A stretch of DNA of 64,000 nucleotides from Lachnospiraceae bacterium (GTDB lineage: Bacteria; Bacillota; Clostridia; Lachnospirales; Lachnospiraceae). Below the pieces are notes generated by a model that worked only from the letters and a program-made list of their open reading frames with translations, was not told where the DNA came from and searched no databases. Within the stretch, counting starts at the first letter, position 1. Every line of letters starts with the position of its first letter. The DNA lies in assembly GCA_030526405.1 (NCBI GenBank), contig JAUNCZ010000001.1:104040-168039 (forward strand). The letters are read 5' to 3'. Both the position numbers and the translations under genes were made by a program. Shown piece by piece: positions 19,182 through 27,324 of this stretch.

Positions 19182-20372
19182 ATGGCAGATAAAAGAGATT
19201 ACTATGAAGTCCTGGGCGTGGACAGGAATGCAGATGATGCGGCCCTGAAAAAGGCATACCGCAAACTTGCTAAAAAATATCATCCGGACACAAACCCGGG
19301 AAATGCAGAGGCAGAAGCAAAATTTAAAGAGGCAACAGAGGCATACGGAATCCTCAGTGATCCTCAGAAACGTCAGCAGTACGATCAGTTCGGACATGCA
19401 GCCTTCGAGCAGGGCGGAGCCGGTGGATACGGCGGCGGTTTTGAGGGATTTGATTTTGGAGATATTTTCGGAGATATCTTCGGAGGCGGAGGCTTCGGCG
19501 GTTTTGGAGGCTTTGGTGGCGGAAGATCCAACAACGGACCTCAGAGAGGTGCAAATCTCCGTGCGATCCTGCATCTTTCCTTTGAGGAGGCTGTTTTCGG
19601 CTGCGAGAGAGAGCTGGAGCTGAACCTGAAGGACAGCTGTACCATCTGCGGAGGTACAGGAGCAAAACCGGGAACAAAACCGGAGACCTGTTCCAAGTGC
19701 CACGGTTCCGGTCAGGTAACCGTTACACAGCAGACCATGTTCGGAATGATGCGCAATGTGACCACCTGTCCTGACTGCGGCGGTTCTGGAAAGATCATCA
19801 AGGAAAAATGTACCAGCTGCAGCGGAAGCGGTTATACCTCCAGTCGCAAGAAAATCAAGGTTACCATTCCTGCTGGAATCGACGACGGACAGAGCGTACG
19901 TATCCGTGAGAAGGGTGAACCGGGTATCAACGGCGGACCAAGGGGAGACCTGCTGGTGCAGGTTTCTGTGGCACCACATCCATTCCTGCAGCGCGATGAC
20001 AGAAATATCTACTCCACAGCGCCTATTACCTTTGCACAGGCTGCTCTTGGAGGTGATATCCGTATCACAACTGTGGATGGCGATGTGCTCTACACAGTGA
20101 AACCGGGAACCCAGACAGATACAAGAATCCGTCTGAAGGGAAAAGGTGTTCCTTCCCTGAGAAATGCAAACATCCGCGGTGACCATTATGTTACTCTGAT
20201 CATTCAGACTCCTACAGGACTGAATGAGGAGGCAAAGGAGGCTCTGAGAGCCTTTGATGCAGCCTGTGGCAATACAGCCGGTGCAGAGGAGCATGGCGAA
20301 GAAAAGCATACAAAGAAGAAAAAATCCTTTGTGGAGAAGGCAAAGGAATTCTTCGAGGGTGAGGAAGAGTAA
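19182..20372 (+). CDS. dnaJ: Chaperone DnaJ (Hsp40)
   Basis: DnaK co-chaperone of the full type I layout: a J domain with the HPD motif ([10 protein letters not shown], ~residues 32-41), a Gly/Phe-rich segment (~75-115), four zinc-binding repeats ([32 protein letters not shown]) and the C-terminal substrate domain. The tail is charged and Lys/Glu-rich. Length is 396, slightly long. It is the last gene of the CIRCE-controlled operon; a terminator follows at 20456. Confidence 0.97.
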   Translation: MADKRDYYEVLGVDRNADDAALKKAYRKLAKKYHPDTNPGNAEAEAKFKEATEAYGILSDPQKRQQYDQFGHAAFEQGGAGGYGGGFEGFDFGDIFGDIFGGGGFGGFGGFGGGRSNNGPQRGANLRAILHLSFEEAVFGCERELELNLKDSCTICGGTGAKPGTKPETCSKCHGSGQVTVTQQTMFGMMRNVTTCPDCGGSGKIIKEKCTSCSGSGYTSSRKKIKVTIPAGIDDGQSVRIREKGEPGINGGPRGDLLVQVSVAPHPFLQRDDRNIYSTAPITFAQAALGGDIRITTVDGDVLYTVKPGTQTDTRIRLKGKGVPSLRNANIRGDHYVTLIIQTPTGLNEEAKEALRAFDAACGNTAGAEEHGEEKHTKKKKSFVEKAKEFFEGEEE

Positions 20373-20455
20373 GTATTCAGGAAGAAACAGCGGATGTGAA
20401 TGTCCGTTTTACAACCCTTTTCCGGGTAACAGAATATTTGGAAACCGATGACATG

Positions 20456-20494
20456 GGAGATGAGTCAGAAGCAGTTCTGATTCATCTCCTTTTT
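20456..20494 (+). terminator. Intrinsic terminator of the dnaK operon
   Basis: GGAGATGAGTCAGAA and TTCTGATTCATCTCC form a long stem with one mismatch around GCAG, followed by five T residues. Confidence 0.88.
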
Positions 20495-20502
20495 CTACCC
20501 TG

Positions 20503-20531
20503 TTGATTTCCCCTGAATTCTATTGTATGAT
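20503..20531 (+). promoter_or_regulatory. Predicted prmA promoter
   Basis: TTGATT (20503-20508), 17-bp spacer, TATGAT (20526-20531), just after the dnaJ terminator and 115 bp before prmA. Confidence 0.6.
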
Positions 20532-20646
20532 AACTTGATGTAATATGGAGATAGTATGGAATACTGTCACTGTCTCCTTTCACAGGAACTTACAGAAATT
20601 TGTATTGAAACTGATAACAGACACATAGAGAAATGAGGACAGATCT

Positions 20647-21597
20647 ATGAAATGGAATAAATACACATTAAAAACCCTGACTGAGGCTGAGGACATTGTG
20701 ATCGCTACTCTGGCAGAGGTTGGCATTCAGGGAGTTGAGATTGAGGACAAGCAGCCTCTGACCCAGGAGGATAAGGAGCAGATGTTCGTGGATATCCTTC
20801 CTGTAATGGGAGAGGATGACGGAATCGCATATCTGAGCTTTTATCTGGAGCCGGAGGAGGACAATGAAGGAATCCTTGCCAGAGCAAAGGAGGAGCTTGA
20901 GGCACTCAGAAGCTTTATGGATATCGGAGAGGCCACCATCACCGCCTCTGAGACAGAGGATAAGGACTGGATCAATAACTGGAAACAGTATTTCAAACAG
21001 TTTTATGTGGATGATATCCTGATCATCCCTTCCTGGGAGGAAGTGAAGGAGGAGGACAAGGATAAACTGATTATCCATATTGATCCGGGTACAGCCTTCG
21101 GAACAGGAATGCATGAGACAACACAGCTTTGCATCCGCCAGCTGAGAAAGCATGTAAAACCGGGAGATGAGGTGCTGGATGTGGGAACAGGAAGCGGAAT
21201 TCTTTCCATTCTTGCCCTGAAATTCGGTGCAGGTCATGCCCTGGGAACAGATCTGGATCCATGTGCAGTTCCTGCAGTGGAGGAGAACAAAGAGGTGAAT
21301 GATATTCCGAAGGAAGCCTTTGATATGCTTATCGGAAATATCATTGACGACAAGGCAGTGCAGGATCGTGCCGGATATGAAAAATACGACATTGTGGCAG
21401 CAAACATCCTTGCAGATGTACTGATTCCTCTGACTCCTGTTATTGTAAACCAGATGAAGCCGGGAGCAGTTTATATTACCTCCGGAATCCTGGATGTGAA
21501 GGAAGAGGTGGTGAAGGAGGCGGTGGAGGCTGCCGGCCTTACTGTCCTTGAGATCACACACCAGGGTGAGTGGGTATCCATTACTGCACAGAAATAA
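20647..21597 (+). CDS. prmA: Ribosomal protein L11 methyltransferase
   Basis: SAM-dependent enzyme that methylates ribosomal protein L11. The N-terminal substrate domain (WNKYTLKTLTEAEDIVIATL) is followed by IDPGTAFGTGMHETTQLCI, the SAM motif LDVGTGSGILSILALKFGA and the NxLA-type motif AANILADVLIPL, which is diagnostic for PrmA. Length 316 is usual. It follows the heat-shock operon, as in many Firmicutes, and leads a group of translation and RNA-modification genes. Confidence 0.95.
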   Translation: MKWNKYTLKTLTEAEDIVIATLAEVGIQGVEIEDKQPLTQEDKEQMFVDILPVMGEDDGIAYLSFYLEPEEDNEGILARAKEELEALRSFMDIGEATITASETEDKDWINNWKQYFKQFYVDDILIIPSWEEVKEEDKDKLIIHIDPGTAFGTGMHETTQLCIRQLRKHVKPGDEVLDVGTGSGILSILALKFGAGHALGTDLDPCAVPAVEENKEVNDIPKEAFDMLIGNIIDDKAVQDRAGYEKYDIVAANILADVLIPLTPVIVNQMKPGAVYITSGILDVKEEVVKEAVEAAGLTVLEITHQGEWVSITAQK

Positions 21598-21623
21598 GGA
21601 AGAGACATAAGAAGGAATACAAG

Positions 21624-22364
21624 ATGTATCGTTTTTTTGTAAATGCAGACCAGATCCAGGAGGGAAGAATCCGGATCCTGGGTGAAGATGTGAACCATAT
21701 CCGCAGTGTTCTCCGGATGCGTCCGGGAGAGGAAATCCTTATCAGCAGCGGGGATGAGTGGGAGTATACCTGCCGGATCAGCCAGCTGACTCCGGAGGAG
21801 GTAACAGCAGAGATCCTGGATGCCCAGAAGCCGGGAAAGGAGCTGGCCTCCCGCATCTGTCTGTTTCAGTGTCTTCCAAAGGGAGACAAGATGGAGCTGA
21901 TCATCCAGAAGGCAGTGGAGCTGGGAGCCCGGGAGATTATTCCCGTATCCTCCAAACGCTGTGTGGTGAAGCTGGATGGCAAGAGAGCTGCCGGAAAGGT
22001 GACAAGATGGAATGCCATCTCAGAAAGTGCAGCAAAACAGTCAAAACGAATGGTGGTGCCGGAGGTATCACAGATCATGACCTATGATCAGGCCCTTGCC
22101 TATGCAGAAACCCTGGATATCCGGCTGATCCCCTATGAGAGAGCAGAGGGAATGGCAGGCACCAGAAAACTGCTGGAGAGTATTGAACCGGGACAGTCCA
22201 TCGGTATCCTCATCGGACCGGAGGGCGGTTTCGATGACAAAGAGGTGCAGAAGGCAATGGAGAAGGGCTTTGAGCCTATTACCCTGGGGAAGAGAATCCT
22301 CCGCACAGAAACAGCAGGACTTACCACCCTTTCCATTCTGATGTATCTGCTGGAACAGGATTAA
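21624..22364 (+). CDS. rsmE: 16S rRNA m3U1498 methyltransferase
   Basis: SPOUT-class methyltransferase. An N-terminal PUA-like domain (MYRFFVNADQ) is followed by the knotted domain with ISSKRCVVKLDG, SESAAKQSKRMVVPEV, GILIGPEGGFDDKEV and LGKRILRTETAGLTTLSIL. ATG 21624 follows GAAGGA; the open frame extends back into prmA, which I reject. Length 246 is normal. The stop overlaps an ATG of the next frame. Confidence 0.95.
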   Translation: MYRFFVNADQIQEGRIRILGEDVNHIRSVLRMRPGEEILISSGDEWEYTCRISQLTPEEVTAEILDAQKPGKELASRICLFQCLPKGDKMELIIQKAVELGAREIIPVSSKRCVVKLDGKRAAGKVTRWNAISESAAKQSKRMVVPEVSQIMTYDQALAYAETLDIRLIPYERAEGMAGTRKLLESIEPGQSIGILIGPEGGFDDKEVQKAMEKGFEPITLGKRILRTETAGLTTLSILMYLLEQD

Positions 22365-22381
22365 TGAAAGAGGAGAACAGA

Positions 22382-23536
22382 ATGGAAGCATATCTTGATA
22401 ATTCTGCCACGACCCGCTGTTATGAAGAGGTTCGTGACATTGTAGTAAAGACCATGATGGAGGATTTTGGCAATCCTTCCTCCATGCATCTGAAAGGGGT
22501 GGAGACAGAGCAGTATCTGAAGCGCTCTGCAGCTGCCATTGCAAAGACCATGCGGGTGCAGGAGAAGGACATCTATTTTACCTCCGGTGGTACCGAGTCC
22601 AACAACTGGGCCCTGTACGGAACCGCCATGGCAAATAAAAGAAGAGGAACCCATATCATCACCACCCAGATTGAGCATGCGGCCATCGGGGCGCCTCTGG
22701 CAGCCCTGGAGGAGCAGGGATTTACAGTGACACGTCTGGGTGTACAGAAGGATGGCTGCATCCGCCTGGAGGAACTGGAGGAGGCCATTACTCCAGAGAC
22801 CATCCTTGTTTCCATCATGTATGTGAACAATGAGATCGGTACTGTGGAGCCTATCCAGCAGATCGGTGAGCTGATCAAAAAGAAGAATCCCAATACCCTG
22901 TTCCATGTGGACGCCATTCAGGCCTACGGAAAATACAGAATCTATCCGAAACGTATGAAGATCGATCTGCTGTCCGCCAGCGGACATAAGATTCACGGAC
23001 CAAAGGGCGTGGGCTTCCTGTATATTGGCGACAAGGTGAAGATCAATCCCATGATCCTGGGAGGCGGCCAGCAGAAGGGCATGCGCTCCGGCACTGATAA
23101 TGTCCCCGGTGTGGCAGGACTTGGGGTAGCAGCAGAGCTGATGTACAGCCATCTGGATGAGAATCTGGAGCAGATGAGAAAAGCAAAACATCAGCTGCTG
23201 TCAGGCCTTTCTGAGCTGGAGGATGTGGTGATCCACGGGCAGAGTGAAGAGGAGGGAGCTCCCTATATTGTAAATGCCTCCTTCCTGGGAATCAGAAGCG
23301 AGGTTCTGCTCCATACACTGGAGGACAGAGGCATTTTCGTATCCGCAGGAAGCGCCTGCTCCAGCCATAAGAGAGCAGGAAGTGCTACTTTGACAGCCAT
23401 TGGCTGCAGCAGACCGGAGATGGAATCCTCCGTACGCTTCAGCTTTGCAGAGACCACCACAGAGGAAGAGATCGCTTACACATTGCAGGTGCTTCGGGAA
23501 GTGATTCCGGCCCTGAGAAAATACACAAGAAGATAA
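22382..23536 (+). CDS. Cysteine desulfurase (NifS/IscS family)
   Basis: PLP enzyme that takes sulfur from cysteine as an enzyme-bound persulfide. Signature MEAYLDNSATTRCYEEV opens the protein; the PLP lysine is in SASGHKIHGPKGVGF and the catalytic cysteine in SAGSACSSHKR. ATG 22382 follows AGAGGAGAA; an ATG at 22364 overlapping the rsmE stop has no RBS. Length is 384. Lying 24 bp before thiI, it is probably the dedicated sulfur donor for 4-thiouridine in tRNA rather than the general Fe-S enzyme; this pairing is known from Bacillus. Confidence 0.93.
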   Translation: MEAYLDNSATTRCYEEVRDIVVKTMMEDFGNPSSMHLKGVETEQYLKRSAAAIAKTMRVQEKDIYFTSGGTESNNWALYGTAMANKRRGTHIITTQIEHAAIGAPLAALEEQGFTVTRLGVQKDGCIRLEELEEAITPETILVSIMYVNNEIGTVEPIQQIGELIKKKNPNTLFHVDAIQAYGKYRIYPKRMKIDLLSASGHKIHGPKGVGFLYIGDKVKINPMILGGGQQKGMRSGTDNVPGVAGLGVAAELMYSHLDENLEQMRKAKHQLLSGLSELEDVVIHGQSEEEGAPYIVNASFLGIRSEVLLHTLEDRGIFVSAGSACSSHKRAGSATLTAIGCSRPEMESSVRFSFAETTTEEEIAYTLQVLREVIPALRKYTRR

Positions 23537-23560
23537 TTATACCTCAAAAAGGAGAAAACA

Positions 23561-24742
23561 ATGTTTCAGACATTTCTGATTAAATATGCAGAGATCGGTA
23601 TCAAGGGAAAAAACCGATTCTTATTTGAAGATGCACTTGTGCGTCATATTGTCCGTGCACTGAAAAAGGTTGACGGTACCTTCAAGGTAACAAAAGAGAT
23701 GGGACGAATCTATGTAAATACAGAGGGAGACTTTGATTACGAGGGTGCCATCGAGGCTATGAAGACCGTATTCGGAATCGCAGGAATCTGTCCTGTGAAA
23801 ATCCTGAAGGATGAGGGATTTGAGGCGTTATCTGCCGCTGTTGTGGATTACATGAAGTCCATGTACGGGGATGAGAAGAAAACCTTTAAGGTGGCTGCCA
23901 GAAGAGCAAACAAAAAATATCCGCTGGATACCATGGAACTGAATATGGAGCTGGGCGGAGATATTCTGGATGCCTGTCCGAACCTTACAGTGGATGTGCA
24001 CAATCCCGACATCTACCTCACCGTTGAGGTCCGTGACAAGATTTATCTCTACTCTGAGATCATTCCGGGACCGGGAGGAATGCCTGTGGGAACCAACGGC
24101 AGTGCCATGCTGCTGCTGTCAGGAGGAATCGACTCTCCTGTTGCAGGCTATATGATCTCCAAACGAGGCGTAAGCATTGATGCAGTCTATTTCCATGCAC
24201 CGCCATACACCAGCGAGCGTGCAAAACAGAAGGTAGTGGATCTGGCAAGGGAGATCGCTGTCTACACCGGACCGATCCGCCTCCATGTGGTAAACTTTAC
24301 AGATATCCAGCTGGCTATCTATGAGAAATGTCCTCACGAGGAGCTGACCATCATCATGAGACGTTATATGATGAAGATCGCTCAGCATTTTGCTGAGAAG
24401 ACAGGTGCCCTGAGCCTGATCACAGGAGAGAGCATCGGTCAGGTGGCAAGCCAGACCATGCACAGCCTGTACTGTACAGACGCAGCCTGCACCATCCCTG
24501 TATTCCGTCCTCTCATCGGAATGGACAAACAGGAGATCGTTGATATTTCAGAGAAGATCGGAACCTATGAGACTTCCATTCTTCCATTTGAGGACTGCTG
24601 TACAATTTTTGTGGCAAAACATCCTGTCACAAAGCCTGTGCTGAAAACCATCGAGCGTTCCGAGAGAAAGCTGGATGATGTGATTGATGATCTGATGAAA
24701 ACAGCACTGGAGACAACAGAGGTGATTTACGTAGAGGCGTAA
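23561..24742 (+). CDS. thiI: tRNA 4-thiouridine synthetase ThiI
   Basis: Makes s4U8 in tRNA. It has a ferredoxin-like N-terminus (FLIKYAEIGIKGKNRFLFED), a THUMP domain (~60-165) and a PP-loop ATPase (LLSGGIDSPVAGYMISKRG). Length 393 means there is no C-terminal rhodanese domain, so sulfur transfer must rely on other cysteines (a CC pair is in FEDCCTIFVAKHP) and on the desulfurase encoded just upstream. ATG follows AAAAGGAG. The gene converges with the Crh-like gene, separated by a terminator-like hairpin. Confidence 0.95.
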   Translation: MFQTFLIKYAEIGIKGKNRFLFEDALVRHIVRALKKVDGTFKVTKEMGRIYVNTEGDFDYEGAIEAMKTVFGIAGICPVKILKDEGFEALSAAVVDYMKSMYGDEKKTFKVAARRANKKYPLDTMELNMELGGDILDACPNLTVDVHNPDIYLTVEVRDKIYLYSEIIPGPGGMPVGTNGSAMLLLSGGIDSPVAGYMISKRGVSIDAVYFHAPPYTSERAKQKVVDLAREIAVYTGPIRLHVVNFTDIQLAIYEKCPHEELTIIMRRYMMKIAQHFAEKTGALSLITGESIGQVASQTMHSLYCTDAACTIPVFRPLIGMDKQEIVDISEKIGTYETSILPFEDCCTIFVAKHPVTKPVLKTIERSERKLDDVIDDLMKTALETTEVIYVEA

Positions 24743-24770
24743 ACAGAGGGAGAGAAGTGCTGCAGGGTAA

Positions 24771-24803
24771 ACAAAAAAAGCACCTGATCTTCTGGTCAGG
24801 TGC
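24771..24803 (-). terminator. Intrinsic terminator of the Crh-like gene
   Basis: GCACCTGA and TCAGGTGC flank an 8-nt loop. On the minus strand the stem is followed by seven T residues; on the + strand no T-run follows, so it is directed at the minus-strand gene. Confidence 0.85.
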
Positions 24804-24823
24804 CGATCTTTATCAGGCTGAAA

Positions 24824-25057
24824 TCAGGCAATATAAGGAGCAACAGCTTTCAGCGCTGTTTCCAGAGCCTCTCCATTCGCGTGGATATTCAGCTCGATGG
24901 GAGTTGCCAGATCCAGACTGAAGATACCCATGATGGATTTTGCATCGATGACGTATCTTCCTGATACCAGGTCGAAATCGAAATCGAATTTTGTAATATC
25001 ATTAACAAAAGACTTAACTTTCTCAATAGAATTCAGAGAGATTTTTACTGTCTGCAT
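24824..25057 (-). CDS. HPr-fold protein lacking the phosphocarrier histidine (Crh-like)
   Basis: 77 residues of the HPr family. The Ser-phosphorylation motif is conserved as AKSIMGIFSLDL with Ser at residue 41, but the GLHARPA segment that holds the active His is absent: the region reads EKVKSFVNDITKFDF and the only His is near the C-terminus. It therefore cannot relay PTS phosphate in the normal way but could be a target of HPr kinase and a partner of CcpA, as Bacillus Crh is. It is a single gene with its own promoter (25096-25124) and terminator. That it has a role in carbon control is inference. Confidence 0.82.
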   Translation of the reverse strand: MQTVKISLNSIEKVKSFVNDITKFDFDFDLVSGRYVIDAKSIMGIFSLDLATPIELNIHANGEALETALKAVAPYIA

Positions 25058-25095
25058 ACTTATATTTCCTCCTGTTCTTACAATAACTACGGATA

Positions 25096-25124
25096 ATTTT
25101 ATTCCTCTGATCTGTAAAAGTCAA
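25096..25124 (-). promoter_or_regulatory. Predicted promoter of the Crh-like gene
   Basis: On the minus strand: TTGACT (25124-25119), 17-bp spacer, TAAAAT (25101-25096), with GGAGGAAA ahead of the start codon. Confidence 0.7.
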
Positions 25125-25144
25125 GTGGTAAGGAGCGTTGTTGA

Positions 25145-26497
25145 ATGAAGCGAAAAGCAGCTTTACATAACCTTGGATGCAAGGTAAATTCCTACGAGCT
25201 GGAATCCATGCAGCAGATGCTGGAGAAAGCCGGTTATGAGATTGTTCCCTTTGAACCGGGAGCAGATCTGTATCTGATCAATACCTGTACAGTAACCAAT
25301 ATTGCTGACAGAAAATCCCGTCAGATGCTTCACAAGGCGAAAAAAATGAATCCCGATGCTCTGGTGGTGGCAACGGGCTGCTATGCCCAGGCCAAGGGCA
25401 AGGAGCTGGAGAAGGATGAGGCCATCGACCTGGTAATCGGAAACAACAAAAAGCAGGAGCTGATCTCTCTTCTGGAATCAGAGTGGGAGCAGAGAAGAAC
25501 AACTGCCCCTGAGGAAACAGTCCCTTCCTGTCTGAGGGAATCGGTGATCGATATTTCTAAAACCAGAGAGTACGAGGAATTACAGATCGACCGCACAGAG
25601 GAGCATACCCGGGCCTTTATCAAGGTGCAGGATGGCTGCAATCAGTTCTGTACCTACTGTATCATTCCCTTTGCCAGAGGCCGTGTGAGAAGCAGAAGAA
25701 AAGAGGATGTGATCAGTGAAGTACAGCGTCTGGCAGACTCCGGCTGTAAGGAGATTGTTCTGACAGGAATCCATTTAAGCTCCTACGGTGTGGATCTTTC
25801 AGAGGAGGAGAATCTGCTGTCCCTGATCCGTGCCGTCCATCAGGTGGAGGGGATCCGCCGGATTCGCCTTGGCTCACTGGAGCCGGGTATTATTACAGAG
25901 GAGTTTGTCACTGCTCTCACAGAACTGCCCAAGGTATGTCACCATTTTCATCTGTCACTTCAGAGCGGTTGTGACAGAACTCTGAAGGCCATGAACAGAA
26001 GATACACCAGCGGAGAGTACAGAGAGCGCTGCCAGATTCTGCGGAAACATCTGAAGGATCCCGCATTGACCACAGATGTGATCACCGGATTTCCGGGGGA
26101 GACAGAGGAGGATTTTGCAGCATCTGCAGCATTTGTGGATGAGACGGATTTCTTCGAGACCCATATTTTCCCTTATTCCAGAAGAGAGGGAACCAAGGCG
26201 GCAGCTATGCCGGATCAGCTTCCTGAGGCTGTGAAAAAACAGCGTCTCCATGTGTTGGAGGAGCTGGACAGAAGAAAGCGGGTGCAGTATCTTCAGCGGG
26301 CAGTGGGAACTGCAGGAGAGGTGCTGTTTGAGGAGCAGGTCAGCAGAGAAGGAGTCCTTTACTGGAGCGGTTATACAATGGAGTATCGCAGGGTATTCCT
26401 CCGTTCAGAAGAGGATCTGGAGAACGAGATCAGAGAGGTACATTTCACAGGACTTCTCGGCGGAGAGGGGCTCATTGGTGAAATCCGGCTGTCGTAA
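25145..26497 (+). CDS. mtaB: tRNA t6A37 methylthiotransferase MtaB
   Basis: Radical-SAM enzyme that turns t6A37 of tRNA into ms2t6A. It has the N-terminal UPF0004 domain with cluster cysteines (HNLGCKVNSYELESM, INTCTVTN, VATGCYAQ), the radical-SAM motif CNQFCTYCIIPFARG, and a C-terminal TRAM-type domain. HNLGCKVN and the lack of a MiaB-type extension favour MtaB over MiaB or RimO. Length 450 is normal. AAGGAG lies about 9 bp before the start. It adds to several tRNA-modification genes in this window. Confidence 0.93.
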   Translation: MKRKAALHNLGCKVNSYELESMQQMLEKAGYEIVPFEPGADLYLINTCTVTNIADRKSRQMLHKAKKMNPDALVVATGCYAQAKGKELEKDEAIDLVIGNNKKQELISLLESEWEQRRTTAPEETVPSCLRESVIDISKTREYEELQIDRTEEHTRAFIKVQDGCNQFCTYCIIPFARGRVRSRRKEDVISEVQRLADSGCKEIVLTGIHLSSYGVDLSEEENLLSLIRAVHQVEGIRRIRLGSLEPGIITEEFVTALTELPKVCHHFHLSLQSGCDRTLKAMNRRYTSGEYRERCQILRKHLKDPALTTDVITGFPGETEEDFAASAAFVDETDFFETHIFPYSRREGTKAAAMPDQLPEAVKKQRLHVLEELDRRKRVQYLQRAVGTAGEVLFEEQVSREGVLYWSGYTMEYRRVFLRSEEDLENEIREVHFTGLLGGEGLIGEIRLS

Positions 26498-26523
26498 CGG
26501 TGAAATCTGGCAGGCTTAGAGAC

Positions 26524-26552
26524 TTGCTATTTTCAGAATTCTATATTAGAAT
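26524..26552 (+). promoter_or_regulatory. Predicted ireB promoter
   Basis: TTGCTA (26524-26529), 17-bp spacer, TAGAAT (26547-26552), 32 bp before the ireB start. Confidence 0.55.
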
Positions 26553-26584
26553 AAAGTAGAATTTATACAAAAGGACGTGAGAAT

Positions 26585-26860
26585 ATGGCAGATCTTAGCA
26601 ATACTCAATATTTCAAAGTAAATATTGCTCCTGAGGTGTCCGTGAAAAAGGTACTGGAGCTGGTATACCATGCGATGGAGGAGAAGGGATACAATCCTGT
26701 AAACCAGATCGTTGGATATATCATGTCAGGCGATCCAACCTATATTACCAGTCACAATGGTGCACGCAGCATGATCATGAAGGTGGAGCGTGATGAGCTG
26801 GTAGAGGAACTTCTGAAGGAGTATATCCATCACCAGGCATGGCTGTGCGGGAGAGAGTAA
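26585..26860 (+). CDS. ireB: IreB family regulatory phosphoprotein (UPF0297)
   Basis: 91 residues matching UPF0297/IreB, most clearly in EKGYNPVNQIVGYIMSGDP and the RDELVEELLKEYI tail. In Enterococcus IreB is a substrate of the PASTA kinase IreK and tunes cephalosporin resistance. Here the N-terminus contains Ser and Thr that could be phosphorylated. In many Firmicutes the next gene is ruvX (yqgF) followed by a DUF1292 gene; here ruvX is missing and only the DUF1292 gene follows after a 159-bp gap. Confidence 0.9.
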   Translation: MADLSNTQYFKVNIAPEVSVKKVLELVYHAMEEKGYNPVNQIVGYIMSGDPTYITSHNGARSMIMKVERDELVEELLKEYIHHQAWLCGRE

Positions 26861-27019
26861 GCAGCGTTTAACTACAGGGAGGATTCCCTGCACATAGGAA
26901 ACATAAACAGAAGATCCGTGCGAGGCTCTGTAGTCGGGAATGATCCGCTGTCAGGAGACCGTACGGGTCTTGTAGTTGTGATATGAACAGAACACTGCCT
27001 GCGGGCGAGGATGATCGAA
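26861..27019 (+). other. Structured spacer where ruvX would be expected
   Basis: No credible coding frame. AACTACA (26870-26876) can pair with TGTAGTT (26971-26977) to enclose local hairpins AGGGA/TCCCT and GACC/GGGTC, and a third CTGTAGT sits in the middle. It may be a folded leader of the DUF1292 gene. No match to a riboswitch class that I know. Confidence 0.35.
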
Positions 27020-27283
27020 ATGGAAAATAAGAAGATTTTTTTAGAATCAGAAGACGGAGAGAAACTTGAATTTTATGTTGAAGAGGAGACCAGGATCAAC
27101 GGAACATCCTATTTATTGGTTTCTGATTCAGATGATGATGAGGCAAATGCTTATATTCTGAAGGATATGTCTGCCGATGGCGACATGCTGGCTGAATACG
27201 AGATGGTGGAGGATGAAGTGGAACTGGACGCTGTCTTCCGTGTATTCCAGCAGATGTTGGAGGACGTGGACCTTCGTTCATGA
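27020..27283 (+). CDS. DUF1292 (UPF0473) family protein
   Basis: A small, very acidic protein of 87 residues with the family pattern: an N-terminal beta hairpin (LESEDGEKLEFYVEEETRI), YLLVSDSDDDEANAYILKD, and an acidic helix VEDEVELDAVFRVFQQMLED. Its function is unknown; it is regularly found with ireB and ruvX. ATG 27020 is chosen over ATG 27011, which directly abuts the GCGAGG ribosome-binding site. Confidence 0.85.
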   Translation: MENKKIFLESEDGEKLEFYVEEETRINGTSYLLVSDSDDDEANAYILKDMSADGDMLAEYEMVEDEVELDAVFRVFQQMLEDVDLRS

Positions 27284-27324
27284 AGTAAGCTTTGCACGGA
27301 CGGATTGAATTACGGAGGTGCTTT

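Noticed and set aside
17185..19257. 690-residue open frame antisense to dnaK
   Set aside because: Cys/Leu-rich shadow produced by biased codon use of dnaK.
26861..27019. Possible tRNA or riboswitch in the ireB-DUF1292 gap
   Set aside because: No cloverleaf, no T-loop consensus, and no match to a riboswitch class that I know; kept only as a structured spacer.
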